Below, one piece after another: positions 8,263 to 24,434 of a stretch of DNA of 64,000 nucleotides. Source of the DNA: Dermabacter vaginalis (GTDB lineage Bacteria; Actinomycetota; Actinomycetes; Actinomycetales; Dermabacteraceae). The notes under the pieces were generated by a model. That model worked only from the letters and a program-made list of their open reading frames with translations. It had not been told where the DNA came from and searched no databases. Numbering within the stretch: position 1 is the stretch's first letter; each line of letters begins with the position of its first letter. A program made the translations under genes and the position numbers. The stretch is taken from positions 1,736,001 through 1,800,000 of the forward strand of contig NZ_CP012117.1 in assembly GCF_001678905.1 (NCBI RefSeq). The letters run 5' to 3'.

Positions 8263-8370
8263 AATCAACCAACCCCCCAAACCCCAAACAAACAGGGCCA
8301 GGTGAGAAATCAGGGGTGTGGAATGTCAACCACACAGTGAACGCGAACACACACAAGAAGCAACAAGAAG

Positions 8371-13327
<4,957 letters not shown>

Positions 13328-13550
13328 AAACAGAAAAATCTAAACCCAGCAGAAACAAAACAATCAACATTACGCTGACCATCCAGAAATTGAACAAGAA
13401 ATTCAATGTTCCTGCCAAAAAAAATTGGCATCAATAAACAGACACACTATTGAGATATCAAACAACATGCGCACACCTCACGAACCCCTACTTCAGGGGC
13501 TCACGAGGAGCTAATGTTCACCGGAAGTTTTTCTTGACCTCTCGGCGCGA
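13328..13550 (-). other. rRNA leader
   Basis: Transcribed leader between promoter P2 and 16S. It holds a GAGCCCC/GGGGTTC hairpin near 13480-13505, a TTGAA/TTCAA hairpin near 13390-13410, and a TTTGATATCTCAATAGTGTG block at 13442-13462 resembling the actinobacterial boxA-like antitermination element. The AT-rich composition contrasts with the rest of the window. Confidence 0.5.
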
Positions 13551-13556
13551 GTCACT

Positions 13557-13585
13557 AGTTTAGCAACCCTTCCCGATCCGGTCAA
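13557..13585 (-). promoter_or_regulatory. rRNA promoter P2
   Basis: On the minus strand: -35 TTGACC (13585-13580), exactly 17 bp, -10 TAAACT (13562-13557). It lies about 230 nt upstream of 16S. Close agreement with the sigma-70 consensus suits a stable-RNA promoter. Confidence 0.8.
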
Positions 13586-13716
13586 GCCAACCTGCCGTGT
13601 TCCACGCCACTCTTCACCGGATGCTCACCCGGGGTTCGCGCACGATCTCCACGACGGCCACTTGCGGTCGCGATTCAAGAGCGAATTTCTTCGTTTCCTC
13701 GAACCAACGAACAAAA

Positions 13717-13745
13717 ACATTACGCGAGGTCTCACCCCCGGTCAA
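13717..13745 (-). promoter_or_regulatory. rRNA promoter P1
   Basis: A second promoter 160 bp upstream of P2: -35 TTGACC (13745-13740), 17-bp spacer, -10 TAATGT (13722-13717). It has the same -35 hexamer and spacing as P2. Confidence 0.75.
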
Positions 13746-13784
13746 GCCCCGAAGCCTCACGCGTGCCCACCGCCACAAAGTGAA

Positions 13785-13820
13785 GCGCCCGCCACCCCTA
13801 TACGAGGGGCAACGGGCGCC
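13785..13820 (-). terminator. Terminator after tyrS
   Basis: Outer arms GCGCCCG (13785-13791) and CGGGCGC (13813-13819), and inner arms CCCCT/AGGGG, form a strong hairpin 35 nt after the tyrS stop. The minus transcript continues TTCACTTTG. On the plus strand it is followed by TTTT, so it may work in both directions. It insulates the rRNA promoters from tyrS. Confidence 0.7.
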
Positions 13821-13854
13821 TTTTGCTTGTGTTCAGCTGCTGTTTACCGAGCGC

Positions 13855-15129
13855 TCAACTCACGATCCTCACCATTGCGGCGTTCTTCTTGCCGCGGCGA
13901 AGAAGCAGATAGCCGCCGGCAAGCGAGTCGTAGCCGCCGAGCTCTGTTTCGAGGACCTCAACGTCGCCGGCAATCTTCTCGCCGTTGACCGAAAGGCCGC
14001 CCTCTTTAAGAGCCCTGCGCACAGCACCGTTTGAGGTCAAGAGCTCCGTGGCTGTGTAGGCCTCGACCAGTTTTGCCGTGCCAGGAAGCTCTACACACGG
14101 GAGTTCTCCCGCAATCACGGCAACCGTCGGGCCGTCGAGCTCACGCACGTCTCCCCGCCCAAACAGAACCGATGCCGCCGCCTTCGCTTGCGCAGTGGCC
14201 TGCTCGCCATGCACGAGCGTGGTCATATCGTCGGCGAGAAGTTTCTGCGCCGCACGCTCGTGCGGACGCTCAGCCGTGGCCGATTCAACCGCCGCGAGTT
14301 CCTCCTCGGGGCGGAACGTAAAGAACCGCAGGTATTTGAGTACGTCGCGATCGTCAGCACCGAGCCAGAACTGGTGGAAGGCGTACGGGCTCGTAAGCTC
14401 GGGATCGAGCCACACGGCCCCGCCCTCACTCTTGCCAAATTTCGTACCATCCGCCTTCGTCACGAGCGGGGTCGTGAGGGCATGGGTCTGCACACCCTCG
14501 ACCTTGCGGATCAGATCCGCGCCACCAACGATATTGCCCCACTGGTCATTACCGCCGTACTGAAGCGTCACGCCGTAGCGCCGGTAAAGTTCGAGGAAGT
14601 CCATCGCCTGGAGAATCTGGTAGGAAAACTCGAGGTAGCTGAGCCCTTCTTCCGAATTGAGACGCTTGGCGACAATGTCTTTCGAGAGCATCGTGCCCAT
14701 GCGGAACTGCGAGCCGTAGTCGCGAAGGAAGCTCAGGACATTGAGATCCTTCGTCCAGTCGTAGTTATTCACCATCGTCACGCCGAATTCACCCTCGGGG
14801 TCGAGGAAGCGTTCGATCTGGCCGCGAAGCGATTCAACCCACGTTGCAACGATGTCGGCCGAGTTCATCTTGCGCTCACCGGACATGCGAGGATCACCCA
14901 CGAGACCAGTGGCGCCACCCACGAGAGCAAACGGCTTGTTGCCCGCGAGCTGGAATCGGCGCATCGTGAGGATCTGGGTCAGGTGCCCGACGTGAAGCGA
15001 CGAGGCGGTGGGATCGAAGCCGCAATAGAGCTTGAGCGGGCCTTCATGTGCTGCGGTACGGATTTCCTCGATACCGGTCGAGTTCACCAGCAGGCCACGC
15101 CATTCAAGCTCGTCAACGATGTTAACCAT
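13855..15129 (-). CDS. tyrS: Tyrosyl-tRNA synthetase
   Basis: A 424-residue class I synthetase that activates tyrosine and charges tRNA-Tyr in the cytoplasm. The HIGH-type motif is H46-V-G-H, the KMSKS-type motif K230-F-G-K-S, and G-G-N-D-Q-W-G-N at 192-199 marks the tyrosine-binding fold of the bacterial TyrRS-S subgroup. The C-terminal ~80 residues form an S4-like RNA-binding domain. ATG at 15129 was chosen because GGAATGGAG precedes it; a longer frame to 15198 lacks support. It lies 72 nt after argH and could be read from the same transcript. A strong hairpin follows it. Confidence 0.96.
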   Translation of the reverse strand: MVNIVDELEWRGLLVNSTGIEEIRTAAHEGPLKLYCGFDPTASSLHVGHLTQILTMRRFQLAGNKPFALVGGATGLVGDPRMSGERKMNSADIVATWVESLRGQIERFLDPEGEFGVTMVNNYDWTKDLNVLSFLRDYGSQFRMGTMLSKDIVAKRLNSEEGLSYLEFSYQILQAMDFLELYRRYGVTLQYGGNDQWGNIVGGADLIRKVEGVQTHALTTPLVTKADGTKFGKSEGGAVWLDPELTSPYAFHQFWLGADDRDVLKYLRFFTFRPEEELAAVESATAERPHERAAQKLLADDMTTLVHGEQATAQAKAAASVLFGRGDVRELDGPTVAVIAGELPCVELPGTAKLVEAYTATELLTSNGAVRRALKEGGLSVNGEKIAGDVEVLETELGGYDSLAGGYLLLRRGKKNAAMVRIVS

Positions 15130-15201
15130 CGTGCGTCTCCATTCCTTTCGTCGGGGCGGCCACAATGCGCCGCGCATCCATTCCACAGTAGCGCACACGC
15201 G

Positions 15202-17915
<2,714 letters not shown>

Positions 17916-17959
17916 TTTCTTCTCCTAGGGTTGAGTGGCGTGAGGGGCCACGCGGGGAT

Positions 17960-18502
17960 TTAGGACTGGTCGTCGGCTCCGGCCCGGCGGCCGTCGGCCA
18001 GCTCGAGCAGAGTTGCGGCAAGCTCGTGGCCTTCGGCTCCGCCGCGTGCGACGATCAGGATCGTGTCATCCCCAGCGATCGTGCCGAGGATCGACGGCAG
18101 CACCGAATGGTCGAGTGCGCTTGCGAGGTATTGAGCGGCCCCGGGCGGTGTGCGCACGACAACGAGGTTGCCGCTCACTTCTGCGCTCACGAGAAGCTCT
18201 TCGGCGAGGCGCTGAAGTCTCGCGGCATAGTGCTCTTGTGAGGGTGGGCGACGCAAACTGTGGACGCGTTCTCCGCCCTCGGGCGGAAGCATGTACACGA
18301 GGGCACCGGAGCCCGAGCGCACTTTTTCGGCGCGAAGTTCCACGAGGTCCCGCGAGAGCGTGGCCTGGGTGACGCTCACGCCCTCTTTTTCGAGGAGCGC
18401 GAGCAGGGCACTTTGCGAGGTCACTTCGGTACGGCCGAGAATTTCGACGATCTTGCGCTGACGCGAGATCTTGGTTTGGGGCTGCTGCGGTTGTTCACTC
18501 AT
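17960..18502 (-). CDS. argR: Arginine repressor ArgR
   Basis: A 180-residue hexameric repressor that uses arginine as co-repressor. An N-terminal winged helix carries the recognition part [11 protein letters not shown]. The C-terminal domain includes [11 protein letters not shown], with the Asp pair that binds arginine and drives trimer contacts. ATG at 18502 was chosen because AAGGAG is 6 nt ahead; the ATG two codons earlier directly abuts that site. It is the first gene of argR-argG-argH and is probably autoregulated through the overlapping boxes upstream. Confidence 0.94.
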   Translation of the reverse strand: MSEQPQQPQTKISRQRKIVEILGRTEVTSQSALLALLEKEGVSVTQATLSRDLVELRAEKVRSGSGALVYMLPPEGGERVHSLRRPPSQEHYAARLQRLAEELLVSAEVSGNLVVVRTPPGAAQYLASALDHSVLPSILGTIAGDDTILIVARGGAEGHELAATLLELADGRRAGADDQS

Positions 18503-18614
18503 CGGCATCTCCTTACGCCCCGGCTACCGTCGGGCATTCGACCATGGCACGACACGCACCCTCCCACCGGGTACCCTCTCGCAGGCGAGCGCGACACACA
18601 TAAACGAATTGATT

Positions 18615-18638
18615 TGCAATCACATGCATGACTATACA
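18615..18638 (-). promoter_or_regulatory. Candidate overlapping ARG boxes upstream of argR
   Basis: Two 5-4-5 palindromes overlap: TGCAA-TCAC-ATGCA (18615-18628) and TGCAT-GACT-ATACA (18625-18638). Each has one mismatch to TGCAT-N4-ATGCA, the form seen in actinobacterial ArgR operators. A TATAGT hexamer on the minus strand (18636-18631) falls inside the second box and could be a -10, giving direct occlusion by repressor. Confidence 0.6.
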
Positions 18639-18640
18639 CC

Positions 18641-18687
18641 TCGGGCCTGGCCTCTCCCTGTACACAGCAGAGAAGGGCCAGGCCCGA
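18641..18687 (-). terminator. Long hairpin between pheT and argR
   Basis: Perfect 12-bp arms TCGGGCCTGGCC (18641-18652) and their complement (18676-18687), with possible TCTC/GAGA pairing inside the loop. It lies 26 nt after the pheT stop. There is no U-tract in the minus direction, so termination may be weak or factor-assisted. Confidence 0.5.
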
Positions 18688-18712
18688 ACGTGAGAAGCGA
18701 GAAACGCGCAGA

Positions 18713-21304
18713 TTATGCGCGCAACTCACCACCAACGGCAGAGGCAACCGCCTTGATCGCGCGCGCACGAATCTCGTCGATCTCAGCGCCCTTGAGGGTC
18801 TTATCTTGGGGTCGCAGTCGCACCGCAAAGGCGAGCGACTTCTTTCCTTCCGCAACCTGATCGCCGCGGTACTCGTCGAAGAGTCGCACCTCCTCCGCGA
18901 CATCGCCAATGCCCACGATGAGCGCCGCACGCACGGCCTCGGCGGGGGTGCCCTCATCCACAACAAACGCGAAATCTTCCTTCGCAATCGGGAAGGTCGA
19001 GATCGGCTCGGACGGCACCGCGTCGGGAGCGGAGTCGATCACCGCTTCGAGATTGAGTTCGAATGCCGCCGCGTGCTTCGGGAGGCCGAAAGCCTTGATG
19101 ACCGCGGGGTGAAGCTCGCCAGCAACGCCCACACGCTCACCTTCGGCGGTCGAAAGAATCGCCGTGCGGCCCGGGTGGAACGCGCTCGATTCACCTTGCT
19201 CGAGCGCGAGCTCGGTGCCTGCGGCCGCGGCAACGCGACGCGCGAAGGAAATCGCATCGGCCCAATCCCACGTGCGCGCCTCGGTGAGAGGGCCGTTCGG
19301 GGTGATCGGTCCGCCCGCCACGAGCGCGACGTGGCGATCCTGCTTCGCGAGCGACGTGGCAATCTCTTCAAGCTCGGCATCACTCGGGCGCGAAGCCGCG
19401 CTCGGAACCGGAACGCGCTCGCCGCGCTTTTCGAACACGAGCCCCAACTCGAACACCGCAACCGCGTCCTCGCCACGGGCGAGGTTCCGCTGCGCGACCG
19501 GGAGCAGCGTTTCAAGGACCGCCGTGCGCATGAGCGGCTCGTCATCCGCGAGCGGGTTGAGAAGTCGCACTGCCTCACGAAGCGGGGAATCCTCCGGAAG
19601 GCGAAGCTTCGAGAAGGTCTTCTCGTTCGTGAACGGGAAGCTCACAACCTCGGTTGCACCCGCCTCGGCAAGGGCATTCGCTACGGCGCGCCGTGAGCGC
19701 TGGGCACGGGTCAGGCCACGCCCACCGGGGGCCGACGGGAGCCTCGACGGGATCGCGTCATAACCCTCAAGTCGCGCGATCTCCTCGACGAGATCTTCGG
19801 GGATACGCAGATCGCCGCGCCACGTGGGCGGAAGAACCGCGAGGGTCTCACCCTCGCCATCGTCCTTGCCGGCAGTCACGGTGCAGCCAATCTTCTCGAG
19901 CGACCCCACAACCTGGTCTCGCGTGTAGTCAACGCCCACAACGCGCTCGGCGTAGTCGAGCGGAAGGGCGATCTCTACCGGCGCGCTTTCGCCCGCGCGC
20001 GCATGGGTGCGCGCCGAATCCAGCGTTCCACCGCCATATTCAACGAGTAACTGGGCCGCCCGGTACGCCGCCACCTCAACGAGCTCGGGATCAACCCCGC
20101 GTTCGCCGCGCTTGCCGGCCTCTGACACGAGCTTGTGTCGGCGTGCAGTGCGGGCCTGGGTCGTCGGATCGAAATGCGCGGCTTCGATCACGACGTCGGC
20201 GGTGTTTTCGTCAACCTCGGTTTCGCTTCCGCCCATGACGCCCGCGAGCGCGACAGCGCGTGCACCGTGGCCACCCGTTGAATCCGCAACCACGAGATCT
20301 TCGACGTGAAGCTTTCGAGTCTTGTCGTCGAGGGTCGTGAGTTTCTCGCCCTCCTTCGCACGGCGCACGACGATCGGTGCGGTGAGCTTGGCGGCATCGA
20401 ACATGTGCAGCGGCTGGCCAAGGTCGAGCATGACGTAATTGCCGACATCGACGATGAGCGAAATCGGGCGCATGCCCGCAAGCGTGAGTCGCTGCTGCAT
20501 CCACCGAGGGCTCGGAGCTGAGGTATCAACGCCCCTCACACATTGCGCAACGTAAGACGTCGCTCCCACGTTGCCACGGATGGGCGCATCATCCTCGAGC
20601 AGAACCTCGAAGCCCTCGCCGGCTGCCTCGGGCACCTCGATCGCGAGTGCCGGATCCGTAAAGGCCCGGCCGGTTGCGTGCGAATACTCGCGCGCAACGC
20701 CTCGCATGGAGAAGCAGTAGCCGCGATCGGGAGTCACATTGATCTCCACGACCTCCTCGTCAAGGCCGAACAAGGCGATCGCATCATCGCCAGGCTTCGC
20801 CTCGATCCCCTCGGCAATACCCTTGCCGAGAACGATGATGCCGTCCTCGGTATCCTCTCCGAGCCCCAGTTCCTCGGTGGAGCAGATCATGCCGTCGGAA
20901 AGGTGACCGTAGGTCTTGCGCGCGGCAATCTCGAAGTTTCCAGGCAGAACGGTCCCGGGAAGAGAAACCACAACCAGGTCGCCCTCCACGAAATTGTGCG
21001 CGCCGCAAATGATGCCGCGACTTGGAACCTCGTCACCCGGCTGCGGGTCCTTCGGGTTGTCCTTGTCGTCATTGTGTTCGGGACCAACATCCACACGGCA
21101 CCAATTGACGGTCTTGCCGTTCTTGTGGGTCTCCTTGACGAGATTCAGAACGCGACCCACCACGAGGGGGCCCGTCACCTGAGCGCCGAAGATACCTTCT
21201 TCTTCGAGACCGACGGAGACGAGCGAGGCTGCGACAGCCTCGGCGTTAGCGCCATCGGCGAGCTCAACGTGTTCGCCGAGCCATGAAAGGGGAATGCGGG
21301 GCAT
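18713..21304 (-). CDS. pheT: Phenylalanyl-tRNA synthetase, beta subunit
   Basis: An 863-residue beta subunit of the heterotetrameric synthetase. Residues about 40-165 form the EMAP/OB-type tRNA-binding domain (V-V-G-R-V-L-N), followed by the B3/B4 editing domain, B5, and a catalytic-like core. The last ~95 residues (from F-P-I-A-K-E-D-F-A-F) are the anticodon-binding FDX-ACB domain. Length is normal, without frameshift. It starts 3 nt after the pheS stop, so both subunits come from one message. A long hairpin follows the gene. Confidence 0.96.
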   Translation of the reverse strand: MPRIPLSWLGEHVELADGANAEAVAASLVSVGLEEEGIFGAQVTGPLVVGRVLNLVKETHKNGKTVNWCRVDVGPEHNDDKDNPKDPQPGDEVPSRGIICGAHNFVEGDLVVVSLPGTVLPGNFEIAARKTYGHLSDGMICSTEELGLGEDTEDGIIVLGKGIAEGIEAKPGDDAIALFGLDEEVVEINVTPDRGYCFSMRGVAREYSHATGRAFTDPALAIEVPEAAGEGFEVLLEDDAPIRGNVGATSYVAQCVRGVDTSAPSPRWMQQRLTLAGMRPISLIVDVGNYVMLDLGQPLHMFDAAKLTAPIVVRRAKEGEKLTTLDDKTRKLHVEDLVVADSTGGHGARAVALAGVMGGSETEVDENTADVVIEAAHFDPTTQARTARRHKLVSEAGKRGERGVDPELVEVAAYRAAQLLVEYGGGTLDSARTHARAGESAPVEIALPLDYAERVVGVDYTRDQVVGSLEKIGCTVTAGKDDGEGETLAVLPPTWRGDLRIPEDLVEEIARLEGYDAIPSRLPSAPGGRGLTRAQRSRRAVANALAEAGATEVVSFPFTNEKTFSKLRLPEDSPLREAVRLLNPLADDEPLMRTAVLETLLPVAQRNLARGEDAVAVFELGLVFEKRGERVPVPSAASRPSDAELEEIATSLAKQDRHVALVAGGPITPNGPLTEARTWDWADAISFARRVAAAAGTELALEQGESSAFHPGRTAILSTAEGERVGVAGELHPAVIKAFGLPKHAAAFELNLEAVIDSAPDAVPSEPISTFPIAKEDFAFVVDEGTPAEAVRAALIVGIGDVAEEVRLFDEYRGDQVAEGKKSLAFAVRLRPQDKTLKGAEIDEIRARAIKAVASAVGGELRA

Positions 21305-21307
21305 TGC

Positions 21308-22405
21308 TCAGATCTCCGTTCCGTAGTGCTGGGAGAAGCGCACGTCGCCCTCCACGATGTCGTGCATGTCGGTCACCGAATTGCGGAGCATAAGAATGCG
21401 CTCGATTCCGAGACCGAACGCAAAGCCGCGGTACTCATGCGGGTCAACCCCGCATGCGCGCAACACGGCGGGATTCACCATGCCGCAGCCGCCCATCTCG
21501 ATCCAGCCGGTACCGCTACACACGCGGCACGACGGATCAGCATCGGCCTCAAGCCCATTCTTGGCTTCGCACTTGAAACAGCGGAAGTCCATCTCAGCGC
21601 TCGGCTCGGTGAAGGGGAAGTACGAGGGGCGAAGGCGCGTGATCGGCTTACCGCCGAAGAGCGCCTCGGCAACCTTGTCGAGCGTTCCCACGAGATCCGC
21701 CATCGTGAGGTCGCGATCGATCGCGAGACCTTCGACCTGATTGAACACGGGTGCGTGAGTCGCATCGAGCTCATCGGTACGGAACACCTTGCCGGGGCAT
21801 GCGATGTAGAGCGGGACGCCGCGTTCGAGAAGGGTGCGCGCCTGGACGGGAGAGGTGTGCGTGCGCAGCACCTGTCCGCTGCCTTCGGGCGCGACGTAAA
21901 ACGTGTCCTGCATCTGACGCGCGGGGTGATCTTCATCGAAGTTCAGCGCGTCGAAGTTAAACCATTCAGCTTCGATCTCGGGGCCTTCGGCGATCTCCCA
22001 CCCGAGCCCCACGAACACGTCGGCGATACGGTCTTGGAGGATCCCGAGCGGGTGGCGTGCACCGCGCGGAAGCCGATCAACGGCGGTCGTGACGTCCACG
22101 CGATCCTTCGCGAGAGCCTCGGCTTCTTCCTTTTCGGCGATCTCCTTCGAGCGCGCTGCGAGCGCCTGCTGCACGCGCCCCTTCGAACCGCCGATGAGCT
22201 TACCGGCTGCAGCCTTCTGCTCCTTCGGCAGATCCTTAATACCGCGATTCGCGCGCGAAAGCGGGGAATCGTCCCCTACGTGGGCAATGCGCACCTGCTT
22301 GATTTCCGCCGACGTTGTGGCCTCCGCAATCGCGGCGAGCGCGGAATCGACCGCGCGCGCGATCGCCTCCTCGCTCATGTCCACACTGTTCGTCACATCT
22401 GACAC
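21308..22405 (-). CDS. pheS: Phenylalanyl-tRNA synthetase, alpha subunit
   Basis: A 365-residue class II catalytic subunit that activates phenylalanine. An N-terminal coiled-coil region (about 10-95) binds tRNA. Motif 2 is seen at F-R-T-D-E-L-D-A-T-H, the aromatic pocket near F-T-E-P-S-A-E-M-D, and motif 3 at G-L-G-I-E-R-I-L-M-L. The start is GTG at 22405, with AGGA about 12 nt upstream; an ATG nine codons later lacks a ribosome site. Upstream (22406-22641) is a divergent promoter region shared with mscR; it holds TTGCA-CT-TGCAA at 22505-22516 but no T-box-like leader was recognised. Confidence 0.95.
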   Translation of the reverse strand: MSDVTNSVDMSEEAIARAVDSALAAIAEATTSAEIKQVRIAHVGDDSPLSRANRGIKDLPKEQKAAAGKLIGGSKGRVQQALAARSKEIAEKEEAEALAKDRVDVTTAVDRLPRGARHPLGILQDRIADVFVGLGWEIAEGPEIEAEWFNFDALNFDEDHPARQMQDTFYVAPEGSGQVLRTHTSPVQARTLLERGVPLYIACPGKVFRTDELDATHAPVFNQVEGLAIDRDLTMADLVGTLDKVAEALFGGKPITRLRPSYFPFTEPSAEMDFRCFKCEAKNGLEADADPSCRVCSGTGWIEMGGCGMVNPAVLRACGVDPHEYRGFAFGLGIERILMLRNSVTDMHDIVEGDVRFSQHYGTEI

Positions 22406-22641
22406 GAATTCACCACATCCTCACGTTGACACGGCACGCGCACGCCCGCGCTCGATCGCACGATCACATCGGTCCTCGAGGGGCCTCGCGTGGGTGCATG
22501 CTTTTTGCACTTGCAATGATACGTGCAGGATACGGTGGGGGTCGTACGCGCTCGATGCGCGGCACATGTGCCTGCAGGCCGTATGGCCTCAGCGCCGCTG
22601 CACCCACATAGGTCCAGCGTTCGAAAAGAAAGGCTCCTCAC

Positions 22642-23745
22642 ATGACCACGACAGTTCAGGGCCTCGTGTCCTTCGCCGCGAACGATCCGGCAAAGCTCGT
22701 TGACATCACGATCCCCGAGCCCGGCCCGCGCGACGTCATCGTCGACATCAAAACATGCGGCGTGTGCCACACCGACCTCGCCTACCGCAACGGCGACATC
22801 AACGATGACTACCCCTTCCTCCTCGGTCACGAAGCCACCGCTGTTGTGAGTGAAATCGGAAAAGACGTCACACACGTCGAGGTGGGTGACACCGTGATCC
22901 TCAACTGGCGCGCCGTGTGCGGTCAGTGCCGCGCGTGTAAAAAAGGCGAGCCGAAGTACTGCTTCGATACGTTCAACGCTTCGAAGCCCATGACCCTCGA
23001 GGACGGCACCGAACTCACCGCCGCCCTCGGCATCGGCGCTTTCGCCGAAAAGACTCTCGTGCACGAACTTCAGTGCACGAAGGTGGACCCCGATGCGGAT
23101 GCAGCAGCCGTCGGCCTCCTTGGCTGCGGCGTCATGGCCGGAATCGGTGCGACGCTCAATACGGGCGAAGTCCAGCGTGGAGAGTCCGTCGCGGTGATCG
23201 GCGCGGGTGGCGTCGGCCTTGCCGCCGTTGCCGGTGCGAAGCTCGGTGGGGCGACCACCATCATCGTCCTCGACCTCAACGATAAGAAGTTTGACAAGGC
23301 CCGTGCCCTCGGTGCGACGCACACGGTTGCCACGGAGGGCCTCGAGCCCGAAGAGGTCGCCGAAAAGATCCGGGAGCTGACGGGCGGTTTTGGGGCCGAT
23401 GTTGTCGTGGACGCCGTTGGCATCCCCGCCACCTACACCGCTGCGTTCTACGGCCGCGACCTCGCTGGTCGTGTTGTTCTCGTAGGCGTTCCCAACCCGA
23501 AGGCAGAAATCACGCTTCCGCTCATCGACGTTTTCAGCCGCGGCGGCGCACTCAAGAGCTCGTGGTACGGCGACTGCCTGCCCGAGCGCGACTTCCCCTA
23601 CCTCGCGGACCTCTTCGCGCAGGGCCGCCTCCCGCTCGACGAGTTCGTCACCGAACGCATCGCTCTCGACGACGTCGAGGGCGCATTCGAGCGCATGAAG
23701 GGCGGAGACATCCTCCGGAGCGTCGTCGAAATCCCGCAAGCCTAA
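22642..23745 (+). CDS. mscR: S-(hydroxymethyl)mycothiol dehydrogenase
   Basis: A 367-residue zinc medium-chain alcohol dehydrogenase. In mycothiol-containing actinobacteria this class oxidises the formaldehyde-mycothiol adduct with NAD. The catalytic zinc site has C42 (in C-G-V-C-H-T-D), G-H63-E and a later Cys in G-L-L-G-C-G. The structural zinc ligands are C93, C96, C99 and C107. A Rossmann motif G-A-G-G-V-G binds NAD. It is followed after 40 nt by a metallo-beta-lactamase-fold gene, the same order as Rv2259-Rv2260 in Mycobacterium tuberculosis, which supports the mycothiol assignment over a general alcohol dehydrogenase. Confidence 0.9.
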   Translation: MTTTVQGLVSFAANDPAKLVDITIPEPGPRDVIVDIKTCGVCHTDLAYRNGDINDDYPFLLGHEATAVVSEIGKDVTHVEVGDTVILNWRAVCGQCRACKKGEPKYCFDTFNASKPMTLEDGTELTAALGIGAFAEKTLVHELQCTKVDPDADAAAVGLLGCGVMAGIGATLNTGEVQRGESVAVIGAGGVGLAAVAGAKLGGATTIIVLDLNDKKFDKARALGATHTVATEGLEPEEVAEKIRELTGGFGADVVVDAVGIPATYTAAFYGRDLAGRVVLVGVPNPKAEITLPLIDVFSRGGALKSSWYGDCLPERDFPYLADLFAQGRLPLDEFVTERIALDDVEGAFERMKGGDILRSVVEIPQA

Positions 23746-23785
23746 GCCCACCCGCTCTGCACACACGAGAGAAAAGGACTTCACC

Positions 23786-24421
23786 ATGAACCTCCGGATT
23801 GACCATGCCGTTGCAGAAGGCACGTTCACCCTCGACGGGGAAACTCACGACGTTGAAAACAACGTGTGGGTGATCGGCAATGCGGACGACTGTGTCGTGA
23901 TCGACGCACCCCACAGCATCGACACCATCGACAAACTCGTGGGCGGCCGCACGCTCCTCGCGATCCTTCTTACGCACGCCCACGACGACCACTCGCGCTT
24001 CGCCCCCGAACTCGCCGAGCGTTTCCAAGCGCCCATGCTCCTGCACCCCGACGACAAGAAACTCTGGTCGCTCACGCACGGCGACCTCGAGTGGGACGCA
24101 GATCTTTCGGATGGCGACACCTTCAGCATCGCGGACCGCGAGCTCGAGGTGATCCACACGCCGGGTCACTCCCCCGGCTCGGTGTGCTACCTCCTGCGCA
24201 GCACCACCGAAGGCGATCCCGATCAGCTCTTCTCTGGCGACACGCTCTTTGAGGGAGGCCCTGGCGCCACCGGCCGCTCGTACAGCGACCGCGGGCAAAT
24301 CGAGGACAGCATCCGCGAGAAGCTCTTCACGCTCGAGGACTCGACGATCGTGCACACGGGCCATGGCCCGGATACGACGATCGGTGCCGAGCGCGAGCGC
24401 GCGAAGGGCGACTGGCTTTAA
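23786..24421 (+). CDS. MBL-fold hydrolase next to mscR
   Basis: A 211-residue metallo-beta-lactamase-fold protein with metal ligands H64-A-H66-D-D68-H69, H128 (in T-P-G-H-S-P) and D152 (S-G-D-T), the pattern of glyoxalase II-like thioesterases. AAAAGGA lies 8 nt ahead of the ATG. Its partnership with the mycothiol dehydrogenase suggests it hydrolyses S-formylmycothiol to formate and free mycothiol; that reaction is inferred from the conserved pairing. A strong plus-strand terminator follows, located inside the end of the convergent kinase gene. Confidence 0.88.
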   Translation: MNLRIDHAVAEGTFTLDGETHDVENNVWVIGNADDCVVIDAPHSIDTIDKLVGGRTLLAILLTHAHDDHSRFAPELAERFQAPMLLHPDDKKLWSLTHGDLEWDADLSDGDTFSIADRELEVIHTPGHSPGSVCYLLRSTTEGDPDQLFSGDTLFEGGPGATGRSYSDRGQIEDSIREKLFTLEDSTIVHTGHGPDTTIGAERERAKGDWL

Positions 24422-24434
24422 GAGAGCGCCGCAC

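Noticed and set aside
22406-22641. T-box leader upstream of pheS
   Set aside because: No T-box sequence or specifier stem was recognised; the gap fits a divergent promoter region.
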